From: Clostridia bacterium
GTDB lineage: Bacteria > Bacillota > Clostridia > Oscillospirales > CAG-272
Direction of reading: 5' to 3'
Length of the DNA: 64,000 bases
Assembly (NCBI GenBank): GCA_017453365.1
Contig: JAFTKH010000012.1
Span: 1-64,000, forward strand
Made by a program: the position numbers and the translations under genes. Each line of letters begins with the position of its first letter. The first letter of the stretch is position 1. This document shows, one piece after another, positions 36,072-44,903 of this stretch. The notes below the pieces were generated by a model. That model ran no database searches and was not told the origin of the DNA. It worked only from the letters and a program-made list of their open reading frames with translations.

Positions 36072-36104
36072 ATATGTGAAAAAACTTTTTTCCCAGGAGG
36101 ATTT

Positions 36105-37523
36105 ATGCTTTATATACCGGAATACAGGGAGGCAGGCGAGGTTTTCCGCTTCTTTGAGGAAATAGCGGGAATACCGCACGGCTCGGGAAACACCGCACTT
36201 ATTGCGGACTATCTCGTCGCCTTTGCAAAGGAGAGAGGCCTCGCCGTGTTGCGTGACGAATACGACAACGTAGTGATAAAGAAGCCTGCAACCGCAGGAT
36301 ATGAGAGCCGTCCGACCGTAGTAATTCAGGGGCACCTCGATATGGTAGCGGATAAGACACCCGACTGTACTATTGATATGGAGCGCGAGGGGCTCGAGCT
36401 ATACCGCGACGGTGATTTTATAAGGGCGCGCGGGACCACGCTCGGCGGTGACGACGGTGTCGCGGTGGCTTATGCTCTTGCCCTTCTCGACTCTAGGGAC
36501 ATACCTCACCCGAGGCTTGAGGCTCTTTTCACCTCTGATGAGGAAATCGGACTTATCGGTGCGGGCGCCGTTTCGCCCGACGCTATTGAAGGCCGCCTGC
36601 TCATCAATATTGACAGTGACGTAGAGGGCATATTCACCGTCGGGTGCGCCGGCGGTATGAGAAGCGATATTACCCTACCCGTATGCCGCGAGGCGGTAAA
36701 TAGCGGGAAATATACGCTTAAGCTCTCCGGCTTTCTCGGCGGTCACAGCGGTGTAGAGATAGACAAGGGGCGGGTAAATGCTATCAAGGCTCTTGCCGAG
36801 ATACTGTCAACCGCAGGCAATATAAGAATAGCTTCCCTGTCGGGCGGCGTTGCCGACAATGCTATACCCAAGAGTGCCGAGTGCGAGCTTATTGCACCGA
36901 GCACGGAGCTCTTACTCTCCGCTATTTCTGCGGCGAAGGAAAAATACAGGGCAAGCGAGCCCGAGGCTTATATTTCGCTCGAGAGCTCGGGAGCTGCCGT
37001 ATCGGCGCTCACCGCGCGAGACACAGAGAGGGTTATTTCGCTTCTCTCGGAGCTTCCGTCAGGGGTTATGGCTATGAGCTCCGATATAGAGGGGCTCGTC
37101 GAGACCTCGCTTAATCTGGGCATACTTAAGCTTACGGAAAATGCGCTCGAGGCTTCCTTCTCCGTAAGGAGCGCTGTCGGCAAGGAAAAAAGGCGGCTCG
37201 GCGACAGGCTTCGCGATATAGCCGCAGCGTACGGTGCGGATTATTCGGAGCGCGGAGAGTATCCCGCGTGGGAATACAGACGCGACTCCCAGCTTCGCGA
37301 GGTTATGGTAGAGGTTTATGAAAAAATGTACGCAAAATCGCCCGAGGTCGTGATAATTCACGCGGGGCTCGAATGCGGTATTCTCTCGGAGAAGTTTCCC
37401 GGGCTGGACTGCGTTTCGATAGGCCCCGACAATTTCGACATACACACCCCGGACGAGCATCTTTCCATTTCCTCTACGGCACGGGTATGGGAATATTTAA
37501 AAGCGGTACTTAAATCAATCTGA
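36105..37523 (+). CDS. pepD: Beta-Ala-His (aminoacyl-histidine) dipeptidase, M20 family
   Basis: A 472-residue PepD-type dipeptidase. Typical segments are FEEIAGIPHGSGNTALIADY, VIQGHLDMVADK (metal His and Asp), GTTLGGDDGVAVAYALALLD, LFTSDEEIGLIGA (catalytic Glu) and LEGRLLIN-like RLLINIDSDVEG. The C terminus has IHAGLECGILSEKFPGLD and FDIHTPDEHLSISS. A two-metal cytoplasmic enzyme for Xaa-His and other dipeptides. AGGAGG lies 5 nt before the ATG. It forms an operon with the M29 gene 14 nt downstream. Confidence 0.93.
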   Translation: MLYIPEYREAGEVFRFFEEIAGIPHGSGNTALIADYLVAFAKERGLAVLRDEYDNVVIKKPATAGYESRPTVVIQGHLDMVADKTPDCTIDMEREGLELYRDGDFIRARGTTLGGDDGVAVAYALALLDSRDIPHPRLEALFTSDEEIGLIGAGAVSPDAIEGRLLINIDSDVEGIFTVGCAGGMRSDITLPVCREAVNSGKYTLKLSGFLGGHSGVEIDKGRVNAIKALAEILSTAGNIRIASLSGGVADNAIPKSAECELIAPSTELLLSAISAAKEKYRASEPEAYISLESSGAAVSALTARDTERVISLLSELPSGVMAMSSDIEGLVETSLNLGILKLTENALEASFSVRSAVGKEKRRLGDRLRDIAAAYGADYSERGEYPAWEYRRDSQLREVMVEVYEKMYAKSPEVVIIHAGLECGILSEKFPGLDCVSIGPDNFDIHTPDEHLSISSTARVWEYLKAVLKSI

Positions 37524-37537
37524 CAGGAGATATAAAA

Positions 37538-38764
37538 ATGAACAAGACAAGACTAAAAAAATATGCAAAGCTCATCGTAAGATGCGGTGTTAACGTCCGG
37601 CGCGGCCAAGAGGTCATAATACAGGCAGAGCTCGACCAGCCCGAGTTTGTGAAAATGGTAGTCGACGAGTGCTACCGCGCGGGAGCGAAAAGAGTAAGCG
37701 TGGATTTCAGCTATTCACCGCTCACAAAATCGCACGTGAGATACTGCCGCGAGAGCACGCTCGGTACACTCGAGGATTGGCAGCTCGCGCGCTGGGAGCA
37801 TCAGGCGGAGGTGCTCCCCTGTAAGATATATCTTATGTCCGAGGACCCCGACGCGCTGGAAGGCATAGACCAGGGAAAATACGCAAGAGCTATGGCAAAG
37901 CGCAGTAAGCTGATAAAGCCGATACGTGCGAAAATGGAGAACAAATATCAGTGGTGCATAGCAGCAGTTCCCGGCAAGAAGTGGGCAAAGAAGATATTCC
38001 CCGAGCTCACAGCTCCCCGCGCCGTCGAGGCTCTGTGGGAGGCTATTCTCTCTACCTCGCGCGTTGACGACGACCCTATAGAGGCGTGGCGCCTTCATAA
38101 CGAGGACCTCGCGGCAAGGTGCGAGCATCTAAACTCTCTTCGCATAAGACAGCTGAAATACAAGGCGAAAAACGGAACGGACCTCACAGTAGGGCTCATT
38201 CCCGACGCTCTTTTCGCAGGAGGCGGCGAGGTCGCTCTCGGCTCGGGTATATATTTCAACCCGAACATTCCCTCGGAGGAGGTATTCACCTCGCCTATGA
38301 AGGGTGAGGCCGAGGGTATCGTATATTCGTCCCGTCCCCTTATATGCAACGGCGTTCCCGTAGAGAATTTCTGGGTACGCTTTGAGGGTGGACGTGCGGT
38401 CGAAGTGGGAGCGGAGCGAAACGTAGAGGCTCTCCGCGAGCTTATTAAAATGGACGACGGCGCCGCTTATCTCGGCGAATGTGCGCTGGTTCCCTACTCC
38501 TCACCCATAAGAGAGAGCGGCTTGCTTTTCTACAACACGCTCTTCGATGAAAACGCCGCCTGCCACCTTGCGCTCGGGCGCGGCTTCACGAACCTTCTTC
38601 GCAACTACGAGAATATGACCGAGGAGGAGTGCCACGCCGCAGGCATCAACGACTCTATCGTTCACGAGGACTTTATGATAGGAACTGAAGATATGACGAT
38701 TACCGCCGTTACGGAGGATGGCAAAGAGGTACCTATTTTCGAGCACGGCGAATGGGCGTTCTGA
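37538..38764 (+). CDS. M29 family aminopeptidase (AmpS/PepS type)
   Basis: A 408-residue M29 thermophilic-type aminopeptidase. It has the N-terminal YAKLIVRCGVNVRRGQEVII with AELDQPEFVKMVVDECYRAG, the central LKYKAKNGTDLTVGL, the metal-binding FNPNIPSEEVFTSPMKGEAE, LGECALVPYSSPI (Glu), FDENAACHLALGRGF and the C-terminal HEDFMIGTEDMTITAV. Normal length. AGGAG precedes ATG. With M18 and M20 genes adjacent, this is a small peptide-catabolism cluster. Confidence 0.93.
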   Translation: MNKTRLKKYAKLIVRCGVNVRRGQEVIIQAELDQPEFVKMVVDECYRAGAKRVSVDFSYSPLTKSHVRYCRESTLGTLEDWQLARWEHQAEVLPCKIYLMSEDPDALEGIDQGKYARAMAKRSKLIKPIRAKMENKYQWCIAAVPGKKWAKKIFPELTAPRAVEALWEAILSTSRVDDDPIEAWRLHNEDLAARCEHLNSLRIRQLKYKAKNGTDLTVGLIPDALFAGGGEVALGSGIYFNPNIPSEEVFTSPMKGEAEGIVYSSRPLICNGVPVENFWVRFEGGRAVEVGAERNVEALRELIKMDDGAAYLGECALVPYSSPIRESGLLFYNTLFDENAACHLALGRGFTNLLRNYENMTEEECHAAGINDSIVHEDFMIGTEDMTITAVTEDGKEVPIFEHGEWAF

Positions 38765-38780
38765 TTATGCCAAAAATTAC

Positions 38781-38809
38781 TTGACAAACGCGCGTGCGCG
38801 TGTTACAAT
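38781..38809 (+). promoter_or_regulatory. Promoter with alternating CG-rich spacer
   Basis: TTGACA (38781-38786), 17-bp spacer, TACAAT (38804-38809). The spacer contains 16 nt of strictly alternating purine and pyrimidine, mostly CG. About 90 nt before the ATG. Confidence 0.8.
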
Positions 38810-38898
38810 AATATTGTTATACTGTAGGCTGTCGCATTTCGACGAGAAATCAGCCGAAGGTGCGCATTCTATCAATGATATCCAACGGAGGATTGCTT

Positions 38899-39810
38899 AT
38901 GAACTCTCAAACGAAGACAGAGCTTTCCGAGTCGACTCTCACAAGAGAGGAAAAATTCGGCAAGGCTGTCGGCAGTAAATTTTATCTTGCCGCCCTGATA
39001 ACCGTGGGCGCTGTGGCTCTTTTCACCGCCGCGTCGGTTATCTACAATCTCATATCCGCTATTATACTCTTTGTAAACCCCGAGATGACTATGGCTGATA
39101 TCGGCGGCACGCGTGTGTCCGGAATTATATCGGGTGGCTTCGGCGCTATTATGACGGCGCTTCTTGATGCGCTCATGCCCGTAGCTATGATATTCACGCT
39201 CGTGTATATGATAAAGCTTATTCGTGATAAGAACAGCATAACCCCCGAGGGTGTAAGGCAGCTCGGTCACGGTGCGGGAGTGCTCCACCTCTATTCTATC
39301 CTTATGCTGATAGACAACGCATTTATCGCATTTTTCCTTTTCCTTCCCGCCTTCAAGCTTCCCTTCTCTGCAAGAGCGGCTGCAGACGCGACGGTATTTG
39401 AGCAGGTCTTCACCTTCCTCGATACTCCCTCCGTTTACACGACCCTCTTCTCGTGGCTCGAGGGCTCGGAGAACGGCTTTGCTTCCGTTGCACTAGCATT
39501 TATCACGGGAGCGCTCTTCCTCGCCTTCGCGTTCGTTCAGCTCATGACATTCGGATTTTTCAAGAATTATTTCAAGGATGTTGAAATATCCCTCGAGAAC
39601 AAGAATTACATAATTGAGAAAAAAGCGCCGTTAATAGTCCCCTGCATTTTCGCGGGAGCTAACGCTCTCGTAGCAATATTCGTGCTCATCTCGGGAAGCT
39701 GGCTCACGGCCCTTTCCTCTCTCGCTATATCGGCATTCACCGTAGCGACCTCGCTCCTCTTAAAGAAGCTTGAGGCTGAAAAGCTCGGCGTTGTAGACGA
39801 GGAAGAATAA
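38899..39810 (+). CDS. Uncharacterised multi-pass membrane protein
   Basis: I do not recognise this 303-residue protein. It shows a polar N terminus (TELSESTLTREEKFGKAVGS) and about six membrane segments: near 29-55, 79-105, 127-150, 192-214, 245-266 and 268-288. The C terminus is charged. There is no enzyme motif. It starts at ATG 38899, with GGAGG 7 nt upstream; an earlier in-frame ATG lacks one. It has its own promoter and stands alone between the peptidase operon and the dehydrogenase gene. Confidence 0.75.
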   Translation: MNSQTKTELSESTLTREEKFGKAVGSKFYLAALITVGAVALFTAASVIYNLISAIILFVNPEMTMADIGGTRVSGIISGGFGAIMTALLDALMPVAMIFTLVYMIKLIRDKNSITPEGVRQLGHGAGVLHLYSILMLIDNAFIAFFLFLPAFKLPFSARAAADATVFEQVFTFLDTPSVYTTLFSWLEGSENGFASVALAFITGALFLAFAFVQLMTFGFFKNYFKDVEISLENKNYIIEKKAPLIVPCIFAGANALVAIFVLISGSWLTALSSLAISAFTVATSLLLKKLEAEKLGVVDEEE

Positions 39811-39862
39811 AGCTTGACTTTAATGGGGACGGGCACGTTTAGGCTCATTAGAAAATGACCCC

Positions 39863-39890
39863 AAAAAAGCCCGCAATAAACCAAACGGGC
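39863..39890 (-). terminator. Second minus-strand terminator
   Basis: On the minus strand GCCCG/CGGGC with a 12-nt loop is followed by TTTTTT. It lies about 80 nt beyond the terminator that directly follows the dehydrogenase gene, so it is either a back-up or the end of a short RNA. Confidence 0.6.
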
Positions 39891-39961
39891 TGATAATATT
39901 AGGAAACAGTCTTTAATTAGGTCGTTTTCTTTTCGCTCCGAATTCTCTTCTCCCTTATGCA

Positions 39962-40000
39962 AAAATGAACCGTCAGCTCAATGCTGACGGCTCATTTTTT
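39962..40000. terminator. Bidirectional terminator between membrane protein and dehydrogenase genes
   Basis: CCGTCAGC-tcaat-GCTGACGG (39970-39990), flanked by AAAAATGA on the left and TCATTTTTT on the right, which extend the stem. It serves both convergent genes. Confidence 0.85.
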
Positions 40001-40008
40001 ATTTCTTA

Positions 40009-41076
40009 TTATGCCTGCGGGTACTTGATTACTACCTTCTCGCCGGTTCTCGAGGACTCGACTGCAGCGCAGCAAACCGCAACGCTCGAAGCTCCGTCAA
40101 GAGGAGAGGTAAGCAGGGGTGCGCCCGTCTCGATAGAGTTGATAAGCTCTCTTAACTCGTCTGCGACGTTGTGGTCCTTCGGTGCTACGCCGAGTCTGTG
40201 ACCTACGTTGTAATCCCTGCCGCTATGGTATGTAAGCTTACGCTCAGTGTCATTAGTGTTCTGATAAAGCATAACGTATGAATCGTCAGTCTGACCTGTG
40301 CAGATGATAGTTCCCTTCGTTCCGTAGAAGCAGGAGCGCATAGTGTAATTACGCTTACAGCCTATGGAAACGAATACCTTACCGATAACACCGTTCGGGA
40401 AGTTGAATACAGCTACGTTCGCATCGTCCTGTATAGGCCAGTCGGTAAGGCACTTCTTGTTTCCTACCGCGTAAACGTCAATGGGATTGCCTGCAATCCA
40501 GCGGAGAAGGTCAACCGCATGACAGCCTCCGCCGATAAAGCCGTGACGTCTGGGGTCAACTCTCCAATCGTTAAAGCCGCGCGCGATGCCGTAGTCGTGT
40601 GCATACTCACTCTCAACGTAGTAGAGGTCGCCTATCTCTCCGCTATCGATAAGCTTTTTAGCTAACATAAACTGAGGGTTGCAGCGGCATACCTGGCCGA
40701 CCATAAGGAGCTTATCACACTCCTTCGACACCTGTATCATCTTCTCGCACTCCTCCATAGTAAGAGCCATAGGCTTCTCGCAAAGGACGTGCTTACCGGC
40801 ACGTAAAAACGCCTCGGTCATCTCAAGGTGGTAATAGTCGGGTGTGACTATGATAGCAATATCAACGTTGGGGTCGTTAACAAGCTCGCGGTAATCCGTG
40901 CAGGTACGCTCGGGGGAAAACTCCTCGAGCCTTTTATCAATTTCCGACTGTGCGGTATCACAAATAGCATAGAGGTTGGCATCGTTACTGAGAACGCCCG
41001 CCATATGCTGTCTACCCATCCAACTACAGCCGATTACTGCAACATTGATTTTTTTTCTCTTATCGGAACTTACCAT
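40009..41076 (-). CDS. Gfo/Idh/MocA family oxidoreductase
   Basis: A 355-residue NAD(P)-dependent sugar or inositol dehydrogenase. The Rossmann start is INVAVIGCSWMGRQHMAGVL. Further blocks are PNVDIAIIVTPDYYHLEMTE, the signature HVLCEKPMALTMEECEKMI (Lys of EKP), and the second-domain GGGCHAVDLLRWIAGNPIDV with the catalytic His/Asp region. The substrate is unknown; myo-inositol-like polyols or sugars are typical. GGAG lies 9 nt before ATG. It is divergent from an AraC-family regulator that may control it. Confidence 0.92.
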   Translation of the reverse strand: MVSSDKRKKINVAVIGCSWMGRQHMAGVLSNDANLYAICDTAQSEIDKRLEEFSPERTCTDYRELVNDPNVDIAIIVTPDYYHLEMTEAFLRAGKHVLCEKPMALTMEECEKMIQVSKECDKLLMVGQVCRCNPQFMLAKKLIDSGEIGDLYYVESEYAHDYGIARGFNDWRVDPRRHGFIGGGCHAVDLLRWIAGNPIDVYAVGNKKCLTDWPIQDDANVAVFNFPNGVIGKVFVSIGCKRNYTMRSCFYGTKGTIICTGQTDDSYVMLYQNTNDTERKLTYHSGRDYNVGHRLGVAPKDHNVADELRELINSIETGAPLLTSPLDGASSVAVCCAAVESSRTGEKVVIKYPQA

Positions 41077-41186
41077 TTTGCTTTACTCCTTCGCTTTTTA
41101 ATAAATAAATTTAGGTTAAGATATTTACAATCCAAGCAAAATCTGCTAGAATAAGATTGCTACCCATATAATAACATATATTTTGT

Positions 41187-41231
41187 GGATATACAATATC
41201 CTTTTGTTGGGAGTATTTGTCATTTTGTTGG
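41187..41231. promoter_or_regulatory. Operator-like repeats in the Idh/AraC gap
   Basis: An inverted repeat GGATAT-aca-ATATCC (41187-41201) is followed by two direct copies of TTTTGTTGG (41202-41210 and 41223-41231), exactly 21 bp apart. This is the two-turn spacing favoured by AraC-type dimers. Likely binding sites for the adjacent regulator. Confidence 0.5.
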
Positions 41232-41243
41232 ATTGGAGCTATT

Positions 41244-42056
41244 ATGATTCAGGAAAAACATCAGCTGGACGGCGGAGGGGCTCTCGCTCTTTATTTTTGT
41301 GAAGAGAATACGGTGGTGGCAAAGAATTATGAGTACGGGCCGTTCGTAAGAAGCTCGTACCTTGTCGAATGCTGCACCGACGGCACAGGCTATCTGATAA
41401 TAAACGGCAACCGCTTCAATATAAAAAAAGGGGACTGCTACGTTCTTCTCCCCGGCGACCTGGTAACCCACGGAACCGTGGCACATTCCAATAGGAGCGA
41501 GCTCTCCTGCACCATCAGAGGCGACGAGTTCGGACGTGCGGTACGAGAGGCGGGGATTACCTCGGAGTCCCCCTTCGTAACAGGCGAGGCCTATGAGAGT
41601 ATATCAAAATCCATAAGGCGCCTCGTGTCCATAGACCGCGACAGGAGCATCGGTGCCGATTATATGAGAACGGCGGAAATGTACAGAATTATGTCTGCGC
41701 TCGTTATGGGCAAGAACACGAGGGAGTCCTCAAACGCGATTATAAAGGCTTTGGGAATTATCGACAGTAACTACGACACTCCACTGTCTATCGATGAAAT
41801 AGCACGTCGCGTAGGACTCGAGAGAAGCTATTTTTCCGTTCTGTTCCGCGAGCACACCGGTATGACGCCCCACGCATATCTGAACTCCGTGAGAATAGAG
41901 CGCGCCTGCGTTCTTATGCGTGACACCGAGGCACCGCTTTCGGAGATAGCAATCTCCGTGGGGCTCGAGCCAACGGGCTTTTCCCGAATGTTCAAGCGCG
42001 AGGTTGGCGAGTCCCCTATGAAGTACAGAAAAAAGATAATTACGACGGTTTTGTAA
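41244..42056 (+). CDS. AraC family transcriptional regulator
   Basis: 270 residues. The N-terminal cupin-like ligand-binding domain (about 1-130) carries NGNRFNIKKGDCYVLLPGDL. The C-terminal pair of helix-turn-helix motifs (about 170-265) is YDTPLSIDEIARRVGLERSY, then FREHTGMTPHAYLNSVRIER, then LSEIAISVGLEPTGFSRMFK. It most likely senses a sugar or polyol and controls the divergent Gfo/Idh gene, perhaps also itself. ATG 41244 is chosen because GGAG lies 6 nt before it. A terminator follows at 42080. Confidence 0.9.
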   Translation: MIQEKHQLDGGGALALYFCEENTVVAKNYEYGPFVRSSYLVECCTDGTGYLIINGNRFNIKKGDCYVLLPGDLVTHGTVAHSNRSELSCTIRGDEFGRAVREAGITSESPFVTGEAYESISKSIRRLVSIDRDRSIGADYMRTAEMYRIMSALVMGKNTRESSNAIIKALGIIDSNYDTPLSIDEIARRVGLERSYFSVLFREHTGMTPHAYLNSVRIERACVLMRDTEAPLSEIAISVGLEPTGFSRMFKREVGESPMKYRKKIITTVL

Positions 42057-42079
42057 TACTCATCTAAAGAATAAAAAGA

Positions 42080-42121
42080 GGTAGGCTCATTTTTCAAATT
42101 TGAGCCTACCCTTTATTTTTT
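42080..42121 (+). terminator. Terminator after the AraC gene
   Basis: 10-bp stem GGTAGGCTCA/TGAGCCTACC (42080-42089 with 42101-42110), flanked by A and T tracts and ending in TTTATTTTTT. The flanking A/T pairs also permit use by the convergent FAD gene. Confidence 0.88.
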
Positions 42122-43698
42122 CAAGGCTTGGAGCCGCAATTTAAAAGCAGGCTCTCCGCACATTTTATACCGTCGACGGCTGATGAAATTATACCGCCCG
42201 CATACCCTGCCCCCTCTCCCGAGGGGTAGATACCGACGAGACCCACAGCCTCGTGCTTCTCGCCGCGCTCTATTCGTACGGGCGAGGTAGTACGCGTTTC
42301 CGGGCCGGTCAAAACCGCCCAAGGAAGGTAAAAGCCCGGCAGCCACTCGTCGAAATCGCGTATTCCTGCCTTAAGCGACTCGACCAGCCCGTCGTTTAAG
42401 TAGCTGACGAGCGGTACGCTCTCCGTCCCACGAGGATAGCTCGGGCGTATATGCTCACATTCACCGTCCGCCATAAGAGAACGGAGCGACTGCGAGGGTG
42501 CTCTGTAATCCGAGGTCAGCCCGTAAGCTCTACGCTCTATTTTCTCCTGCAGCTCAATGCCCGAGAGGGGGTGCTCACTGCCGAAATCGTCAGGGGTTAC
42601 CGAAACGAGAAGCGCCGAATTCGAGTTTTCGGCATCGCGTGCGTACTCGCTCATTCCGTTTGTGACCACTGCGCCCTCGGTGCTCGTAGCAGCTACGACG
42701 GTACTGCCGGGACACATACAAAAGCTGTATACACTCCTGCCCGAGGGGAGATGCGTGACGAGGTGATATGACGCCGCCTCGTCTATTTTTTCTCTCGCTT
42801 CCTTATACACTATCTTATTGATATACTCCCGCGGGTGCTCTATACGGGCACCGATGCCGAAGGGGCGGGCCGACATCACAAGCCCCTTTTTATACAGCAT
42901 TCGCACGGTATCTCTGGCGCTATGGCCTATAGCTAGTATGACTGCGCGCGTGTCGAGGGTATATTCCGTGCCGCCCTTAATATAAGTCACGCCGCATAGA
43001 ACGTTATCGCGAAGAACGAGGTCGGTCATACGTGCGGAAAATATAAACTCACCGCCGAGGGCGATTATACGCTCGCGTATTTTTTTCACTGCTTCCCCAA
43101 GCCTGTCCGTTCCTACGTGTGCGGTCGAGGAATAGGCTATACTGCCGTCAGCTCCCGCGGCAATAAGCTCGGAGAGGACCTTCATTTTATATTTATCGTG
43201 CGCGCCGACCTTAAGCTTTCCGTCCGAGAAGGTTCCTGCTCCCCCCTCTCCAAACTGCACGTTGCACTCGGGGTCGAGGACTCCGAGGGCGGAAAAGAGC
43301 CTGACAGCCTCGCGCCGCTTATCAACCGTATCACCCCGCTCGAGAACTATCGGGCGCGCGCCTGCCTCGGCGAGGGCGAGAGCTGCGAAGAGTCCTGCGG
43401 GCCCTGCACCAACGATGGTGGGGCGAAAATCAAGCGTGGCTCTCGGCAGGGAGAAGGGCTCCTCCTCATAGAGAGCTACCTTATTCCGCATTTTCAAAAT
43501 ACCGCGCTCCCTATCGGCGTCAAGAGAAAAAGCGACCGTCGCGCGATAGTACGCCGACGCTCCGTCGATAGTGAGCACTCGGCGGGTGAGCGTGATATCG
43601 GAGAGCTCATCTTTAGCTATCGGAAGCCTTTCGCATATTGCCGAGGATATATCACCGTGATTATATTTAAGCGGAAGGATTATATCTGTCTTTATCAT
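42121..43698 (-). CDS. NAD(P)/FAD-dependent oxidoreductase (COG2509-like)
   Basis: A 525-residue flavoprotein. An N-terminal domain of about 85 residues precedes the dinucleotide fold PTIVGAGPAGLFAALALAEA. Further FAD-family blocks are VQFGEGGAGTFSDGKLKVGA, AVILAIGHSARDTVRMLYKK, and SFCMCPGSTVVAATSTEGAV; the end, GIYPSGEGAGYAGGIISSAV, binds FAD. It matches the uncharacterised FAD-dependent dehydrogenases common in Clostridia; the substrate is not known. ATG 43698 has GGAG upstream and lies just downstream of its promoter; the longest frame (43800) would include that promoter. Confidence 0.88.
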   Translation of the reverse strand: MIKTDIILPLKYNHGDISSAICERLPIAKDELSDITLTRRVLTIDGASAYYRATVAFSLDADRERGILKMRNKVALYEEEPFSLPRATLDFRPTIVGAGPAGLFAALALAEAGARPIVLERGDTVDKRREAVRLFSALGVLDPECNVQFGEGGAGTFSDGKLKVGAHDKYKMKVLSELIAAGADGSIAYSSTAHVGTDRLGEAVKKIRERIIALGGEFIFSARMTDLVLRDNVLCGVTYIKGGTEYTLDTRAVILAIGHSARDTVRMLYKKGLVMSARPFGIGARIEHPREYINKIVYKEAREKIDEAASYHLVTHLPSGRSVYSFCMCPGSTVVAATSTEGAVVTNGMSEYARDAENSNSALLVSVTPDDFGSEHPLSGIELQEKIERRAYGLTSDYRAPSQSLRSLMADGECEHIRPSYPRGTESVPLVSYLNDGLVESLKAGIRDFDEWLPGFYLPWAVLTGPETRTTSPVRIERGEKHEAVGLVGIYPSGEGAGYAGGIISSAVDGIKCAESLLLNCGSKP

Positions 43699-43727
43699 TT
43701 CTCTTTTCTCCGTGTAAATCTGTTTAT

Positions 43728-43756
43728 ATTGTAGCACGAAGGCGAACTTTTTGCAA
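43728..43756 (-). promoter_or_regulatory. Promoter of the FAD oxidoreductase gene
   Basis: Minus strand: TTGCAA (43756-43751), 17-bp spacer, TACAAT (43733-43728), about 30 nt from the start. I do not see an equally clear promoter for the divergent mgl operon. Confidence 0.7.
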
Positions 43757-43823
43757 GCTTTATATGAATAGAACCCTGTGACTGTGCCAAAAATATGCAC
43801 ATAACAAAAACGAGGGGGAAATT

Positions 43824-44903
43824 ATGAAAAGAAACCTAATACTCTATATTCTTATCTTCGCCGTTTGTATACTCACGGTCGGCACTGCCCTGACCTCCTG
43901 CGGCAGGCGGGGAGACGAGGTATCCGTTTTTTATTATACCTACAGTGACACCTATATTTCCGGTGTCAGAAGCGCTATGGATGCAGGGCTTCGCCGCGCG
44001 GGTGTGGGATATCACAATTACGATGCGGGGAGCAATCAGACAACACAGACAGAGCAGGTAGACACTGCTATCGCGAAGGGCACGACTATGCTCATTGTCA
44101 ATATAGTTGACACGGGGTCGGACGATGCTGCGCGAACTATAGTTGAAAAGGCACGCGCCGCTGACATTCCGCTTATATTCTTCAACCGCTCGGTGAGCGA
44201 GGAGATAGTAAAGAGCTATGACAAATGTATCTTTATCGGAACGGATTACGAGGCTGCGGGGCATATGCAGGGAGAAATGATAGCCGAGAATATTCTCGCA
44301 AATTATGACAAATACGACATAAACGGCGACGGAAAAATAAGCTACGTGCTCTTCAAGGGTCAGCAGGGCAACGCGGAGGCTGAAGCGAGAACAAAATACT
44401 CGGTCGAGGACTGCAACGCCCTTCTATCCGAAGCGGGCCGTCCCGAGCTCATGTTCTACGATAAGAATAACAAAAACGGTTATATCGTCGACCAGGACGG
44501 AAACTGGTCAAACGCAGCGGCAAACAACTCGATGAAGACCATACTCTCGGGCTACAGCGAGGCAGGCGGAAATATGGTAGAGCTCGTTATCGCGAATAGT
44601 GACGAAATGGCGCTCGGTGCTATTGCTGCGCTCGCAGAGGCCGGCTACAACAAGGAGGGCGGCAGGGTAATTCCCGTCTTCGGTGTTGATGCGACGGAGG
44701 GTGCCGTCGCAAAGATACGCGATGGATTTATGACAGGCACAGTCAAGCAGGACGGTGTGGGAATGGCCGAAGCAATAGTGAAGGTAACCGAAAATATACT
44801 CGGTGATATGGAAGCTCTCTCGGGAATTGACGAGGCTATGGTGATAGGCGGCTGGCGTATAAACATCCCCTACTCGCTTTACACGGGTGACGATGCAGAG
44901 TGA
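43824..44903 (+). CDS. mglB: Galactose/methyl-galactoside-type sugar-binding lipoprotein
   Basis: A 359-residue periplasmic-binding-protein type 1 sugar receptor. The lipobox is LTSC (C26). MglB hallmarks are VFYYTYSDTYISGVRSAM, GTTMLIVNIVDTGSDDAART, the calcium loop DKYDINGDGKISY and VIANSDEMALGAIAALAEAG with PVFGVDATEGAVAKIRDG. It captures galactose-like sugars and delivers them to MglAC, the next two genes. A good ribosome site (GAGGGGG) precedes the ATG. The precise sugar is inferred from family only. Confidence 0.9.
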   Translation: MKRNLILYILIFAVCILTVGTALTSCGRRGDEVSVFYYTYSDTYISGVRSAMDAGLRRAGVGYHNYDAGSNQTTQTEQVDTAIAKGTTMLIVNIVDTGSDDAARTIVEKARAADIPLIFFNRSVSEEIVKSYDKCIFIGTDYEAAGHMQGEMIAENILANYDKYDINGDGKISYVLFKGQQGNAEAEARTKYSVEDCNALLSEAGRPELMFYDKNNKNGYIVDQDGNWSNAAANNSMKTILSGYSEAGGNMVELVIANSDEMALGAIAALAEAGYNKEGGRVIPVFGVDATEGAVAKIRDGFMTGTVKQDGVGMAEAIVKVTENILGDMEALSGIDEAMVIGGWRINIPYSLYTGDDAE

